Assembly (NCBI GenBank): GCA_009602735.1
Contig: WELA01012797.1
Span: 123,871-187,870 of the forward strand
Direction: 5' to 3'
Origin: Mesotaenium endlicherianum
Taxonomy: Eukaryota; Streptophyta; Zygnematophyceae; Zygnematales; Mesotaeniaceae
DNA: 64,000 nucleotides
Shown here: piece after piece, positions 34,095 through 47,481 of the stretch
How positions within the stretch are numbered: the stretch's first letter is position 1
How the letters are laid out: the number at the start of each line of letters is the position of its first letter
Notes under the pieces: model-generated
Told to the model about the DNA's origin: nothing
The model's database searches: none
The model's input: only the letters and a program-made list of their open reading frames with translations
Translations under genes and position numbers: made by a program

Positions 34095-37000
34095 ATGGCG
34101 TTTACTCATATACAATGTCTTAGCCAAACATTAGACCTGCAATTTAAAATTTCGGGACAGTTGATTAATAACTCCCTTGGCACACCCAGCGGGGTGGCTC
34201 ATGGAGACATCACTCGTGTTCAAAAGCTTGGCGGAGCACGGAAATCATTGAAATCAGCTCTTTTAAGCCAAGCTACCAGTCGACTAGATTCTGCCAGTGC
34301 CAGCGTATGTGGGGCTGACTCTGCTTGTCATCATCTACCCAGGGGATCTAGTTTGGGGATGAACAGCACTCAACGAAGGCGTAGTGCGTATCACTACTCA
34401 TCATCAGAAGACGCCAGTTCGAGGTACTGCTGGCAAATCATTAGCTGTATGCTGATCCTGAAATGAACCTTATCTTATTTGATGTTTCGCTTTTCCATAC
34501 CAACAGACAATGCGGAGAACTTTTTTTAGCTCATACCCCGTAGGTGATGCATGTCAACAGTCGACCTTTTGACAAGCCTCCCAAGTGTTCCCTTTTGTAC
34601 TCGAGGCTAGAAATATGGGTGAGGAAAGAGGCATTTCTATGCAGAGCTTAACTTGATAGGACTATACCCGATAAGCAGGGGCTTTGATGCCATTAAGGGC
34701 CATGCAGTAGCAAGAAATGCAGAGAAACTGCAACATGACTGGGGATAGAATTTGAATTTGAAAGGGTCAAATGACATGCAGAAAGGATTGCTAGGCATTT
34801 TGGTTGCTTAGAGGCAAGCGTCAGTGCTTGCAGGTGTTCCAGCTGTACAGCACCATATTGTGGAGCCTGCAGGTGCTTCAGTTGTCTGACACCATACTGT
34901 GGAGCATACTGCCCGCTGCTTCAGATGGCTCGCAAATGCTGCCCATAGCAAGTGCCAGTGCACATTTCAGTATACATCCTCAAGGGTGAATGTGCTCTGC
35001 TTGGTGTCTCTTACAGGCTGGGGACTGTGACTGCTCAAAGTCTCCCCACAGCTGAAGTCACAGCTGAGTCAGCTGTGGCATCATCAGGTCCCAGGGGTGG
35101 CAACATCAAGGCGGACCCTCTTAAATGCATTCTCTTCCAGGTAACTCTTGGCTAATACAGCTGTTTGTTGGCCTCCATCAAAATAAGTTTCGAGTAAGAG
35201 TATTGTAGGATGGAAGCAAGATGGGCAATCATAGTACCCGTGTGTTTTCACAAGCAAGTATATGTCTTCATTACATGCCTGCTTGTTCACATCTTACGTC
35301 TTGAGTCGTCATGCCTATATGTACTTCTTGATGCATCTGAGAGTTTAATCAGCAATATTCACACTCACCATCTTGATTTGCCTCTTCTGCAGGCTTTCAA
35401 CTGGGAGTCCTGCAGCAACTCTGAGGGGTGGTACAATGTTCTCAAGAGGCTTCCGGAAGATTTGGCTGCTGCTGGCATCACTGACGTCTGGCTGCCCCCT
35501 GCCAGTGCCTCTGTTGCTCCCCAAGGTATGCTTACTCATTGATGCTTACCTGAGGCTCTTTAAACCGAAGCGTGGGTGATGCTCTATGAAGCTTATCATC
35601 ACAACCTTGTTGTTGCTCAACCATGAAGCTTGTTATTGAAGCTTCCTGAAGCTCTGTATCAAAGCTTATGATCAAAGCTTCCCTGATACTCCACGTTGGA
35701 ACTTTTTATTAACTTTAGCTGATTCCTTCATAGAAGCTAATTCTTGAAGGTTTCCTGCAATGTAGCGTGCCAATGACATGGTTTGACAAATGAAAAGGGT
35801 GCCTGGTAACCGGGATGGCTTTTATTAGTCCTGTCGAGCAACTAGCAGTTATATTACCTTCTGTATGTCTCAACTTAAGAGTCCAGAGGTGCTGGTTGTA
35901 AGTTAGTTGGATATGAATATCAATTAAGACGTGAGGGAGGAGGTATGTTCTTATACTAGGTTGCATTCGTGCTCATGTCACGAAAACAAGTTTCTTATCT
36001 CCCTCACTTTGTAGGCCAGTTAAAGTTCCATTATCTTCTGCTTTCAGTTGTGAGCCTGTGATTGTTTGGTATCTCCTCAGATCTTTGTGCATTGTCTCAC
36101 GTTTGATGGAAGTGAAGGTTGTGTATTGTAGGTGCCTTCACAGGTGTCTGCTGATTCTTGTAGAAGGTGATGCTAGGAAGGAGACTCCAGTTTGGTTTCT
36201 ATTAACAATTGTTGGCAAGCTCAAAAGACGCATATTCACCCAGAGGCATAAGGCTCTGGGGCAGCAACTTCTGAGATAGGGTGAGAGAGCGCGAGGCGTC
36301 TTGGTCATGATTATTTTCCAGCTGTGTTTCAATGCATTACACCTATCGTGAAGGCTCATGTCTGTTCTGTCCTTATATGCTCCTCCTGCTGTGAACATTT
36401 TGATTCTTTTCATTACTTCCTATTCATTTCTTCCACCTTTGTGTTGTTCATCCTTGACTGCGAGAAATTGTATGATATGGAAATTTAATTGTTATCTTGG
36501 TGGTGTCACAGGCTACATGCCCTCGCAGCTGTTCAACCTGAACGCTTCCAAGTATGGCAACGAGCAAGAGCTCAAGGAGCTTATCGATGCCTTCCACGCC
36601 GCAGGCATCCGCGTAGTGGGTGACATCGTCATCAACCACAGGTGTGGCGACAAGCAAGACGAGCATGGAGTATGGAACGTCTTTGAGGGTGGCACACCCG
36701 ACGAGCGCCTCGACTGGGGCCCCTGGGCCATCACCCAAGGAGACGCTCCCTATGGGGGCCAGGGCAGTCCCGACACTGGGGACGACTTCGGAGCCGCCCC
36801 CGACATTGATCACACGAACGAGCGCGTTCAGAGCGATCTCAAGAAGTGGATGCAGTGGATGAAAGAGGACGTGGGGTTCGACGGGTGGAGGTATGACTTC
36901 AGCAAGGGCTACGGGGGGGAGTTTGTGGGGATTTACAATGAGGCCACGCAGCCAGAGTTCTCGGTGGGAGAGCTCTGGACCAACATCAATTACTGTGACG

Positions 37001-40000
37001 GGGGGGTGGACTACAACCAAGACAGCCACCGACAGCAACTCGTTGACTGGGTCAATGCAACGGGTGGTCGATCCGCGGCCTTTGACTTCACCACCAAGGG
37101 CATCCTGCAGGAGGCCGTGCAGGGCCAACTGTGGCGCCTCATTGACCCCAACGGCAAGCCTCCTGGTATGGTGCCTTCCCGCCCTTGCCAGCCCTTACAT
37201 TTTCTATTCGTATGTGTCATTCTTCTTTTGCCCAATGCCACCTGCCTGGAATTGGAACATGGCAGCTGTGCATCAAAATGACCACTGATCTAAATGGGTC
37301 ATTTTGACAGTATCGCAAGCGGCACGCCTCCTGATGTCTGTCTCCCCTTGCGAACCCCTCTCTCATCATGAACTTGTCACCACCCTCAGCCCAATTGTTT
37401 GTGTCCCTCTCTCTATATTTTCCTCCTGCTATGTATGAGCCGTCCCCAGTTCTTCATTGTGATAGAGGATGGAGTGTGTTGCAGCACAACTGTTGATCAA
37501 TTAAACGTAGTGGGGTTCTTTCTTCGCTGTTTAGAACGCATCTCACACTTCCCGCTGCTCTGCCTTTCCATACTGGAAGCTCACTCTGTATCAAAGACTT
37601 TCCTGCCCTGTGAGTGGCTCTGATCTCATCTTGTCTGCTTTGGACGTGATCTTACACCGCACGCCTGTCTGCAGTCACTGTGAATGCCTCAGGTCCGCCA
37701 ATCCCCCCACAGAGAGTGCACCTATCTACAGCTTCTTCACACCCCTCCCACGCGCTTCCAGTTGGCAGAGATTGTTACATGCCTGCCCCATCAAGCCAGC
37801 TACAGTAGGCGCTCGTTGGCTTTGCGACAGGTTGCCCCCTCTCTTCTGGTTATGGTCTCAGATTGTCAGATCCCAAGCACTCAGTCCCCCCCNNNNNNNN
37901 NNNNNNNNNNNNNNNNNNNNNNNNNNNNNNNNNNNNNNNNNNNNNNNNNNNNNNNNNNNNNNNNNNNNNNNNNNNNNNNNNNNNNNNNNNNNNNNNNNNN
38001 NNNNNNNNNNNNNNNNNNNNNNNNNNNNNNNNNNNNNNNNNNNNNNNNNNNNNNNNNNNNNNNNNNNNNNNNNNNNNNNNNNNNNNNNNNNNNNNNNNNN
38101 NNNNNNNNNNNNNNNNNNNNNNNNNNNNNNNNNNNNNNNNNNNNNNNNNNNNNNNNNNNNNNNNNNNNNNNNNNNNNNNNNNNNNNNNNNNNNNNNNNNN
38201 NNNNNNNNNNNNNNNNNNNNNNNNNNNNNNNNNNNNNNNNNNNNNNNNNNNNNNNNNNNNNNNNNNNNNNNNNNNNNNNNNNNNNNNNNNNNNNNNNNNN
38301 NNNNNNNNNNNNNNNNNNNNNNNNNNNNNNNNNNNNNNNNNNNNNNNNNNNNNNNNNNNNNNNNNNNNNNNNNNNNNNNNNNNNNTCCCTCCCCCTCGGG
38401 CCCCTTCCCCGCTCCTCCGTCGTCTCCTCTGCCAGTGTCTGGATAACAGAAGCACGTGTCTTGCTGCAACTGACAAGCAACTCAGTGTGTGTCTGTGTGT
38501 GTGTGCTGCAGGCATGATTGGTTACTGGCCTGCCAAGGCGGTGACGTTCCTGGACAACCATGACACGGGCTCTACCCAGGCGCACTGGCCCTTCCCCGGC
38601 GACAAGATCATGCAGGGCTACGCCTACATCCTCACGCACCCTGGGGTACCCACCGTGGTATGTCTTCAGCCTCTCTCTCTCTCCCCCCCCCTCTTGGTTG
38701 GGTGTGGGGTGATGGTCGTGGAGATGCGAGGAGCCGTGGAGGCCTCTGTGATTTTCTTTCCAGGAGGAGGTCGCTCGGGGCTCTGGGTCCTACTGGTAAC
38801 ATGCAAAAGAGTGCACACATGTAAGAGGGAGGAGTAGCACAGTAGCATAGTTGCATACTATCCAGAGGGAGCACAGCTTCTTCTCCTCGCTTGCCTTGTC
38901 GCTGCATCCTCGCCACTTTAACAACCCCCAGTGGAGGTGCGTGTATGTGGTCAGCCACAGCGCGTGTACACGGTCAAAAGCATGGCTTTGCAAGCACAGT
39001 TGCAGTTGTTGTAAGCCCTTATGTCGCAGCTGCAAGCTGGCTGGGCCAGTCACCAGGTGTTAGCAGCAGCAAGCACAGTGGGATTTGGTTGTCAAGGCTT
39101 AAGGTCCTGGGCTTATGCATAGTAGAAGTCTGATCAGTTTATAGGGGGGCGTAGAGTGGGATATTAAGAGGTTCCTGCTCTGCTCTGTACTGTTTTGCTT
39201 TCTTATAGAGGCACGCGTGGCGATGCTGCCGCAAGGGACGGGTGCATGAAGCTTTTGCCAGTTGGTTAGTGGCAGCAGCTGTTAGGGGTGAGGGGAAGAA
39301 GGGGCGAGCACATTCAAGCGCATGTAGATTATGATGAATAAGATGCTCGCATGCTCTCTCCGTGGTTTGCTTCTCTGGCTAGAGTCCATGAGCATGCTCT
39401 TGATTCATACTGTCCTCGGTGTGTAAAGTGGGCATTATGTGTTCGGCTTATGACCTTCTCTGGCTGCATTTATCTCTTTAGTTGTTTCTTTTCTGCCTAC
39501 CCGTCCTTCTCCTCCTCACAGCCAGTCCCAAATTCACGTATTCAGCTTTGACTAGCTGGCTCGCGCACTCCCTTATGTTTGCCAGTGTTCTTTTCTCCTT
39601 TCTCCTTTTTCATGTTCTTCTACCTCCTCCCTTACATAACCATGACTTCCTAACTCGTCTCACCTTTTGTTCTTTCCTTCCTTTACTTTCCCCCCCCCTC
39701 AGTTCTACGACCACTTCTACGACTGGGGCCTCAAGGACGAGATCAAGGCGCTCATTGACATTCGCCGTCGCAACGACATTAAGGCCGACAGCGACGTGCA
39801 AATCGCCATCGCCGAGGCGGATGTGTACGTCGCCAAGGTTGCTGATCGTGTGGTGGTGAAGATAGGATCTAGGCACGAGATTGGCGGCCTGGCGCCCTCG
39901 GGCGACGAGTGGAACATCTGCGCCGTCGGCAACGACTACTGCGTGTGGGAGAAGAAGTGTGAGCCTGCTGCTGCGGCGCTGGAGGTGGAGGCGGTTTCGG

Positions 40001-40074
40001 AAGGGGCCACGACGGCCGACGAGGACGGGGAGACAGTGGACGAGGTGGATGTCTTGGTTGCTATTGACGAGTGA
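34095..40074 (+). CDS. Alpha-amylase (GH13, plant type), six exons, 585 aa
   Basis: Endo-hydrolysis of alpha-1,4-glucan (starch). Exons: 34095-34423, 35017-35140, 35393-35525, 36512-37165, 38512-38657, 39703-40074. All introns are GT-AG and the phases join to 1758 coding bases. The catalytic domain starts at [13 protein letters not shown] (about residue 145) and holds [26 protein letters not shown] (nucleophile about D324), FSVGELWTN (acid/base about E349) and [11 protein letters not shown] (about D431); all three catalytic acids are present. Plant cytosolic or secreted amylases are about 420 residues. Here a Ser/Arg-rich N-terminus of about 140 residues, encoded by the first two exons, resembles a plastid transit peptide without the CBM45 modules of AMY3. 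An acidic tail of about 40 residues follows the usual VWEKK end. The 493-N gap lies in intron 4, between complete exon borders, so no coding loss is implied. Confidence 0.92.
37893..38385. other. Assembly gap (493 N)
   Basis: Run of N inside intron 4 of the alpha-amylase. It is flanked by C/T-rich sequence, probably a low-complexity tract that could not be assembled. Confidence 0.99.
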
Positions 40075-43000
40075 ATGGGTCTGTGATTAGGCGGGTATTA
40101 ATAGTTCTTGGTAGATCTCGGTAGTTTCTGGTAGTTCTTATGCTCGATGAGTTTTGGCCCTAATTGACCCCCGGGAGACCGGCAAACAAGTGTTGGGGGT
40201 CTGACTTGGGTTGACCTTGTGTTGACCTAGTGGGGCTTTCTATTGCAGTAGTCACGTCTTTTCATGTGCCATAGCAGCAGCTACTGCATAAATTTGTAAC
40301 CTCCCTAGCTACAGGTGTAGTTGACAAGTACGCGCGTATTGGCCCGTGGGTGACATAACACCACGTATTTTCACATACTTTTTATTTACTTACAATATGC
40401 AACCACAAAATGTAAAACGGAACCTTAGACGGTTGTGATATAATGAAGTCATTTTTTCGCTCTTGACGCCTTCATTTGTTAGCAGATTGAAACCTCTACT
40501 GTTTGCGACCAACTGCTCTTGAAGTTTCAAAAGCATTCAAGTTTGTAGGGCTCATCAACTTTTTCCAAGACTGTTGGAAAACCAAAATACTATTTTTGAT
40601 TTTTCAATTTTGGACGTATGACTCCAATATGCATTTGCGAAACAGATACTCAACATAAAATTCCTTCACTATGGCGACAAGGAGGCTGCCTTGAATGCCT
40701 GAATGCCACCAGAGCAAAGTAGGCATGACGTGTGGTGGGAGCATAATTATTATTGCATGAATTAATATCTTGTATAGTAGCGTAGTGCAAGGGCGTTGAG
40801 TATGTGGCACTCAGTTTGTTGTATTAGTAAATTTCACAGTATAGTCGAGACCTCACTACGCACCTCGATTGCATCTCTATTCATATGCAACGAGGTCTGG
40901 CACCTACAACGCTACTTTGTTAATTTGCTGAAGCAGCATATTTGCTTGAAAATTGCTAACTTGGACTCGAAGAACTTCTTTACTCCTAGTGCTTCTTCTT
41001 CCTCATTCAGATTCCACATCTACTTAAAAGGGGGGTGAATGGGTAGGCCCTAGTAGCACCATACAAAGAGTGCTATTCAATGATCAATGGACCTTCATCT
41101 TGCTGCAGTGTAACATTCTAAGATCCAAGGTGAATTCTCTTCCTGTTGCGAGAGAGAAAAGGATAAGGTTCAAGGAATTTAGGGCATCTACATTTGAGCT
41201 TTTATACAGCATCGCAATGAAGGCATATTTGATGGAAAAAATGCAACTATTTTAATTGAGGATTTGATTTTTAGATTGAATATATGCAATTTTTTGCATC
41301 TGTCCCAATAATATGAAAAAAAAGAAATAGAATTTTGCAGTGATTGAGAGAAAATGGAGAATTGTGCAAGTGTAAAAGAAGCTAGTATGCAAGGTAGGAA
41401 AAAAATAAGGTAGTAATTAGTGTAGGCTATGTATGCATTGGAGGCAAACACTAGTATTTTTTACACCCAAGCAAGAGCTAACGCAAACTAAAACCTGAGC
41501 TTACTTCTTGCTATGGTCTTGCTTTTCAATGAATGCTAGCGGAAGCGGACCTTGTAGTTGCGTGACTAGTGCCAAGAGGAGCTATAAGCTTTGCTGCATG
41601 GCTACTCTATTGTCTTCTTCAATGATGTAGGGGTCTTTCCTTCTTGCAAACCTTCATCTACCTAGCTCTCAGATAGTGCTATCTGGCACACTTGTGTCAG
41701 TTCCAGCTGAATCTCAGCTTCTAAAAAAAGAGTCATGAAAATAATAGTGTCAAGGTCTACCACTCAAAAGCATTCATGTCGCAATTACTGAATGGTAGGG
41801 TAAGTGGGAAAGTTACGTGAGGGCTTGCCTAGGAGTGTGAAAACCTGGATTAATATGACGTGGTAGCTCATACTCCGTTCATGCATTCTTCTAGCAACCT
41901 ACATATCATAGAGACAGGGCACTATGTAATCCCTGTACCATACAAGGTGCCCCCCTGCTCCTATAGCTCTCCGATAGCTTTAGGTAGGAAGAGACAAACT
42001 TGTTAGGAGTGGGTTCTTCCACAAGCCTACCGTTAAAAGTGGAGATAACTTCAAGGTTTGAGAACCTAGAGTTGCACTGTACATGAGTAGTATGCAAGCA
42101 ACTTTCATGAGACTAGAGTTTGGTTGTTGAATAGTGAGCCAGAGACAAGAAAATGTCTATTTAATGAAAATCTTCAAATCAACAAGGAACCTTTATACAC
42201 TAGGTGTATTTCAAAACCATATACGGATCTAGATTCACAATGTGATTCAACAGTACGCACTTTTTCTATGGACGTTTTCTCTCTCAAGAGTTTCTTCAAA
42301 ATGATGTGCCTTAACGTATGAAAATGAGGTCAATGGCCTGTAGAGGGGGGACTAAACGAACTTGTCTCATTTGATGATTGGGTTGGAAATAATTTAAACT
42401 GAACGGAACTCCAAATCTTCTCAACAATCAAATACAATGATCCACCATATATTATTCTCGTCATTCTAGCTAAAGGATTGCATGGTTTGCCCTTTTTGAT
42501 TGACATGGAAAGCTTATGTATATGTAAATCTCGAGAAATTCCTTTGACATTCATTTGCATATTCGATGGCCAAATATAACGTCTATTGTACTTAGTAATA
42601 CCTTTAGAAAAAGATTAATAATGTATTTTTGTTCAATATTAAAAGATATTAGAAAAAAAACAATATTTCAACTATTTTCTTCCATGCGCTACCTCCATAC
42701 TGCTCCTTGTTTTGCTCAATTTGAGTTGTTATTGTATTTTGTAAGATATCCTTTTACCACTTTACCTTATTTTGTCCACGCTAGAAGCACCACATTGACG
42801 AGTCCAATGGTTGCTAGTTCAAGAATACGAGTTCAATTGGCACAATTTAAAGTGCTTAAGGTAAGGATACAAAAGGGCTCCATTAATTAATCAAGGGACA
42901 CTTCTTCAAAGCTTGAGACTCGCTTTTGTGCATTGAAAATATGCACTTTTTTTGCTCCTCCGCTTTCACACGTGTGAGGGGTACAAAAATACAACACAAA

Positions 43001-43463
43001 TTACCGTAAAAAAACATGGAAAATTTTATCTAATTAAAATTATGAAGAGTTGGCTATAAGCAGATGTAATCCACTTATGTGAACCTATCTTGCTGATTTT
43101 TTAATAAGAATTATAAATATATGCAACTAGGAAGCTTGAATGGTTCTTTTGTTGGAACACCTAGTGTCACCTCAATAAAAAGCAAAGCATCGCAATGCGT
43201 CAAAGCGCCAGTAACAGTTCGTAGTCAAATGATAGTAACGGACATAAATCATGCAATGAAAAAATCGATATGTAAGCAAGGTAAGCAAGAAATTTATGTA
43301 AGGACTTGCAGCCTTGGATTTACATCTTCTTTCAGTATTTAGTACAAAGAGTTGGCCTTCTCTCTAAATGGTGAACCCAAAAGAAATTTCGGCATACGTA
43401 CGTAAAATGTGTTTAATGTACGACGGCGATCTTGAAATTTATCCACATTGGCAGAGCCTCGAC
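40075..43463. other. Long AT-rich stretch with no gene recognised
   Basis: The first 100-200 bp are presumably the amylase 3' UTR. Beyond that only frames under about 110 codons are present, without motifs. The last part (from about 43410) resembles a diverged GAATC LTR into which the next solo LTR inserted. Confidence 0.5.
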
Positions 43464-43969
43464 TGTAGTGAAACAGATAGATAAAGTACTTAGTAAAATA
43501 GAATACTTTATCTATTCAAGACAAGGATCTTTGAACACAAGTGGTAGCTTCTTGAAAGAGAGATGGCTTCTTGAAAGTTACTATATTTCTGGAATTTGGC
43601 AAGTACAAGAGTGATTCTGGAATGTCTTTCTATGTTCTAGCTCTTTTTGTTATACTTGCTACATAAGTAATATCTAGGAAGGTGCATGTTGATGTGTTGG
43701 CACCCAACACATCCCAAAAACTTGCCACCTCTTTCTAGGAGAATGTACACATGTCCTTTTGACCTAAAAAATGGCACATTTGACTTTTGCCACATGGAGT
43801 TCTTCTAGGTCCTTCCTCTAACTTTGAAAATGCCTTTAGAAGGTTTAAAGAACATGAACCAAGTCACTAGAGTATCTATTCACACTTGACTCCACACAAT
43901 ACTACTCCAAATATATTCAAAAGTATTAAAATATATGCAAACTAATATGTTATAACTCAAATTACTACA
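43464..43969 (-). repeat. Solo LTR of G1 type (506 bp), inverted
   Basis: Starts TGTAGTGAAACAG and ends CAAATTACTACA on this strand, the reverse of the LTR at 10093-10594. Flanks are TCGAC (43459-43463) and TCGGC (43970-43974), a 5-bp duplication with one change. The surrounding cctcg/tcggctaaccaaatcc matches the ggacctcggttaaccaaatcc block of GAATC LTRs, so this is an insertion into an older LTR. Confidence 0.82.
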
Positions 43970-44517
43970 TCGGCTAACCAAATCCACAACTATCTTCCAT
44001 CAATTTGTGCCACCAGCCGCCTGAGGCATCATGTGGCCATTTCATTATCGAAAATTCGACAATAGATCTATACTTAGACTTGTGGTAAGTTTCACTCCAG
44101 GTAGTCAGCTGGCTGTTGAAGAATGTGTCAGCTAATTGACTTAAATGGACTTCAACCTATCGCAGGCGGTTAAGTCATCATACGAAATTGTAAGGTAAGT
44201 TCAGCTGATTAATATTAATGATATAGTCATGTATATTGATTTAAAATGTGACCCATCTTACTCTATTTTTTCTGCTTTGGTTAAACTCAATCAGCTTCGA
44301 TTTTGTTGACTCACACCTTATTCAAATTTGAAAATTTATCATTGAATTCATCAAATTCACAACAATCATATCAAGCTAAAAAACCCATGGTTACACTTCA
44401 AATACTTTACTTAATCAAATCTAATTTGTATATGATTCACTTCCCTATCCAAGGCGTTTTGCAGCTTTTCACTATCCATTTCCATTTAGACATCCGAGCA
44501 ATAGCATCTCACTAATT
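43970..44517. repeat. Diverged GAATC-family LTR sequence
   Basis: Contains taaccaaatccacaactatcttccatc, gtcagctggctgttgaagaatgtgtcagc and ttgacttaaatggacttcaacct, all recognisable against 59040-59240. Beyond 44230 the similarity fades into AT-rich DNA. Confidence 0.5.
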
Positions 44518-44582
44518 GTAATGAATCAGTATATTGGTTGATATAATATTCATTTAAATATAATAGTTAAATAAGTTCAGCC
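44518..44582 (+). repeat. GAATC LTR end fragment (65 bp)
   Basis: Begins TGTAATGAATCAGTATATTGG as at 23869, then breaks off at the G3 LTR sequence (TGTCGCGAC). Confidence 0.75.
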
Positions 44583-45836
44583 TGTCGCGACTACTATCCA
44601 TTTGACAGTGCCGCACGCGCAACGCAAGTCACGGCCGCCCGAGTACGAGAAGTCAACTTTAACTCACCGACCAGAGGACTGAGTTATCTCAGTCAGCGGT
44701 CATGTTGAAGTCGTTATCACTGTCAAAGTGGTCACGACACGTCAAACTCACATCCAAGACTGGATGGGGATTTGGACAGAGTAGTCAGTCGAAAGGCTAA
44801 GGGCATGGAACCAGTAATGAGCCAGCCCAGCGAGTGCCAAGAAAGGTACTGATCAATCGGCTATCCAACCCAAGTACAGCAGGGATGTTGCAAAGGGCGT
44901 TGTGTGCCGCCTTGGCTAGGCCCTCAGATGACTGGTCACGGCTTGAGCGTTCATCCGAAATGCTGCCAGCCAGCCACATAGGCGTGATTGTCAGCTGGAA
45001 GGCCAAGCGGTCACGCGCAACAATCCCAATGCATGCATGCATGCTGAATGACAACTTCTAAGCTGTGTGAGAGCTGCTGGGTAAGGACGGCATGCAAGTT
45101 AAGCGCTGTGACTAAGCACTAGCATTCTCGAGAGAGGACAGTGTGTGGTGCCTGCGAAAGGCACGAGTCCTGCCTGAAGCTGCCTCATTCTTGCTCGCAT
45201 TGTTGTCAAAGGAAGCTGAAGAAGCAGAAGGAGCGCGAAGAAGAAGGAGTTCCCAAGGCCATAGAAGAGCCGGGGCGCCACGCTTCTACCGACGCTGGAA
45301 GATTTCTTCCTAAGTGTATCATAGAAAGGTTAGACCTCAGGAGTTCCCAAGAGAGGATCTTGCTGGTAGAAAGTAGAGAGTTGCAGGATAGAATCTGTTA
45401 AGAGATTAGCACAGATTTGGGTCAAACGCCGCAAGCGTGCGAGGGTCACTTAAAATGGTGAGTGCTGTGCTAGTTTCCAAGTTCTCAGAATTCTCAATTG
45501 TCGAATTGCTGATAGCAAGAGTAGTATTAACAAGTAAAGCTCTGATGAAGAACTGAGTGAGCCCAGCCAAGCAGTGAAGAGCTCTTAAGGCGCGGTGTTG
45601 AGCGAAGAGCTCAGACCAGGCCAGCATAGATGTGCTGTTCAGAGTTTTGTAAGTTGTGACTTGTGGAAGTTAAGCGAAAGCCTTGAAGGGCAATTTTCTC
45701 TGAATTTGACATTGCCTGTTAAGCTGCTTAGACGTTATTTTTGCAAACTACAAACTTGTTCATTCTGTAAACCCAAAAGCCTGTGTGGAAGTAAGACGCT
45801 TCTGTCCTACTTCTGAGAACTTGGTTGATTGGTTCA
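44583..45836 (+). repeat. G3 5' LTR, 5'-truncated; right border approximate
   Basis: The first 510 bp are shared with 54748-55262. The rest, up to about 45836, is shared with the inverted copy at 31880-33560 and precedes gag. No clear primer-binding site was identified; ttggttca/ggtgagc near 45836 is a guess at the border. Confidence 0.6.
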
Positions 45837-47469
45837 GGTGAGCAAGAATTCCCAATCAGATGGGGATTGAGGCCTATGAAGGCTACCGATGTTCAACTCG
45901 GAAGGGGACCCGGAGAAATTCAACTGTATATGCGATTGAGGAGTGGAAGACTCTACCACTCTGTGGAGCCTGCAGAAGATTCTGATTCTAGCCAGAGTCC
46001 ACGAGAAAGTGAGACGTCTGAGCATACTGACAACCAGTGGAGTGAGCAAACGTCGACAGACGAGTCTCGTTATAACTCCGCAAGCGGTGAGAACCCAGAT
46101 AACACACGAGCCTTTGCACTCGATTTGGGCAGAGAGCAAGACGTGTGGGGAAGAGTCAGTGAGTTCTGTTCACAGTTCGAAATGGCCGGTGATGATCGGG
46201 ATGAAAATCATAAGTTCAAGCTGTCTGCAAAGTGTTTTAGCGGACGAACCAACGGAAATGGTCTCACTTTCGAAGAGTTCGATGAAATCTATTGGGCAGA
46301 ATTCCTTTGAAAAGATTCGGAAGGATTCTTCTTATACGCAATCTATTGCATTTATAGGCTTGGTTCAGTACTTGGACAAGGATGCCCTGCTGTTACATCG
46401 CCAATTCCGGAAGGATAAGGATCTCACCTAGGAATGGGCGTTAGGAGAACAGAAAAGGGCTAGGGATTTGAGAATCCAGAAAGAGGCTGCAAAAGCCCGA
46501 ATATCTGCGTTATCTTCAGGAAGAACAGTGACAACTGCACCTGTTGAGAGCATAGACCTAGCTGCACTAACACATTAATTAACAGAGGCCATGAGGCAAC
46601 TCACTGAGGGCCAGCGGAAGGCTGCCACTCAAGATGATGATGCCGGCTCTGTCGCAGAATTGTGAAAAGTGTGTGCAGAACTTTCTGAAAAGATTGCTAA
46701 AGCTCAGGACCAAGTAACACGCAAAGCTACACCTCTCAATGGTCAGCAAAGCAATAGCGCCACGACAGAGGCAAGCCATGCGCAAGCCTTGGCTAGCTGT
46801 CGTAAGGATATGGAGGCTGGGGATGACCAGCTAGACTCCACGCATTGCCTGCGTCGTTTCTTCAGGTTGCTTGAAGCACGATTCCCAGAGGATCGCAGTC
46901 TTAAGGTGCACCGTAATGTACATTTTGTTCGTCAGAAAAACGAGACAGTCATGGAGGTCAAATCCAGATTGGTAGATCTCGCCAAAAAGGCAAAAATATA
47001 CGAGCCCAGAATAGTGGCTGACAAGTTTTTGTTGTGTTTGGGCAAGGAAAGAGATCGTGAAGTCGGACCACATCTGTCCGCAAAGCACGGGATTGACTGG
47101 GACATCAACGAGGCGGCTGAAATAGCACGTAATGTCGAAGAAGGTAAAGTGTGGTATAAAGAGGCTTCCAGGACGCTTATGGCTCCTGAGAGGAGAGAGG
47201 AATTCTCTTCACCTAAGGCCAACAGCTCTAATTTTCAGTTTAAGAAAAAGAGCGGGTCTTTTAATAAGTGTGCTAAGCACGCCAACACTGCTGAAACAGC
47301 AGAGAGTCGTTGGAATTGCAAGAAATCAGGACATCAGAAGAGAGAATGGCCATACCCAGATGCTAAGCAACTATCTGCTAGCAAGGCGCAGATGTGCGCA
47401 CATTGCAGTAAGAAGGGACTCTCAGAAGATGAGTGCTGGTCTAAGAACCCAAATCTAAAGCCGCCTTAG
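45825..47469 (+). pseudogene. G3 gag polyprotein, broken
   Basis: Frame +3 codes the start (MRLRSGRLYHSVEPAEDSDS, FEMAGDDRDENHKFKLSAKC). Near 46310 it shifts to +1 (YTQSIAFIGLVQYLDKDAL), which then has stops at 46429, 46576 and 46663 before a 266-codon open stretch. That stretch contains the capsid-like region (FFRLLEARFPEDRSLKVHRN, VKSRLVDLAKKAKIYEPRIV). Two zinc knuckles are degenerate: CKKSGHQKREW lacks Cys 2 and Cys 4, and CAHCSKKGLSEDEC has Leu for His. Gag forms the particle and packages RNA; this one could not. Confidence 0.75.
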
Positions 47470-47481
47470 GCAAATGCTGCC

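Noticed and set aside
37610-38837. Several open frames of 200-320 codons
   Set aside because: Mostly N from the assembly gap; only exon 38512-38657 inside them is real.
44797-45061. Small ORFs duplicated at 54962-55226
   Set aside because: They lie within the G3 LTR direct repeats, and their conservation is explained by the LTR pair.
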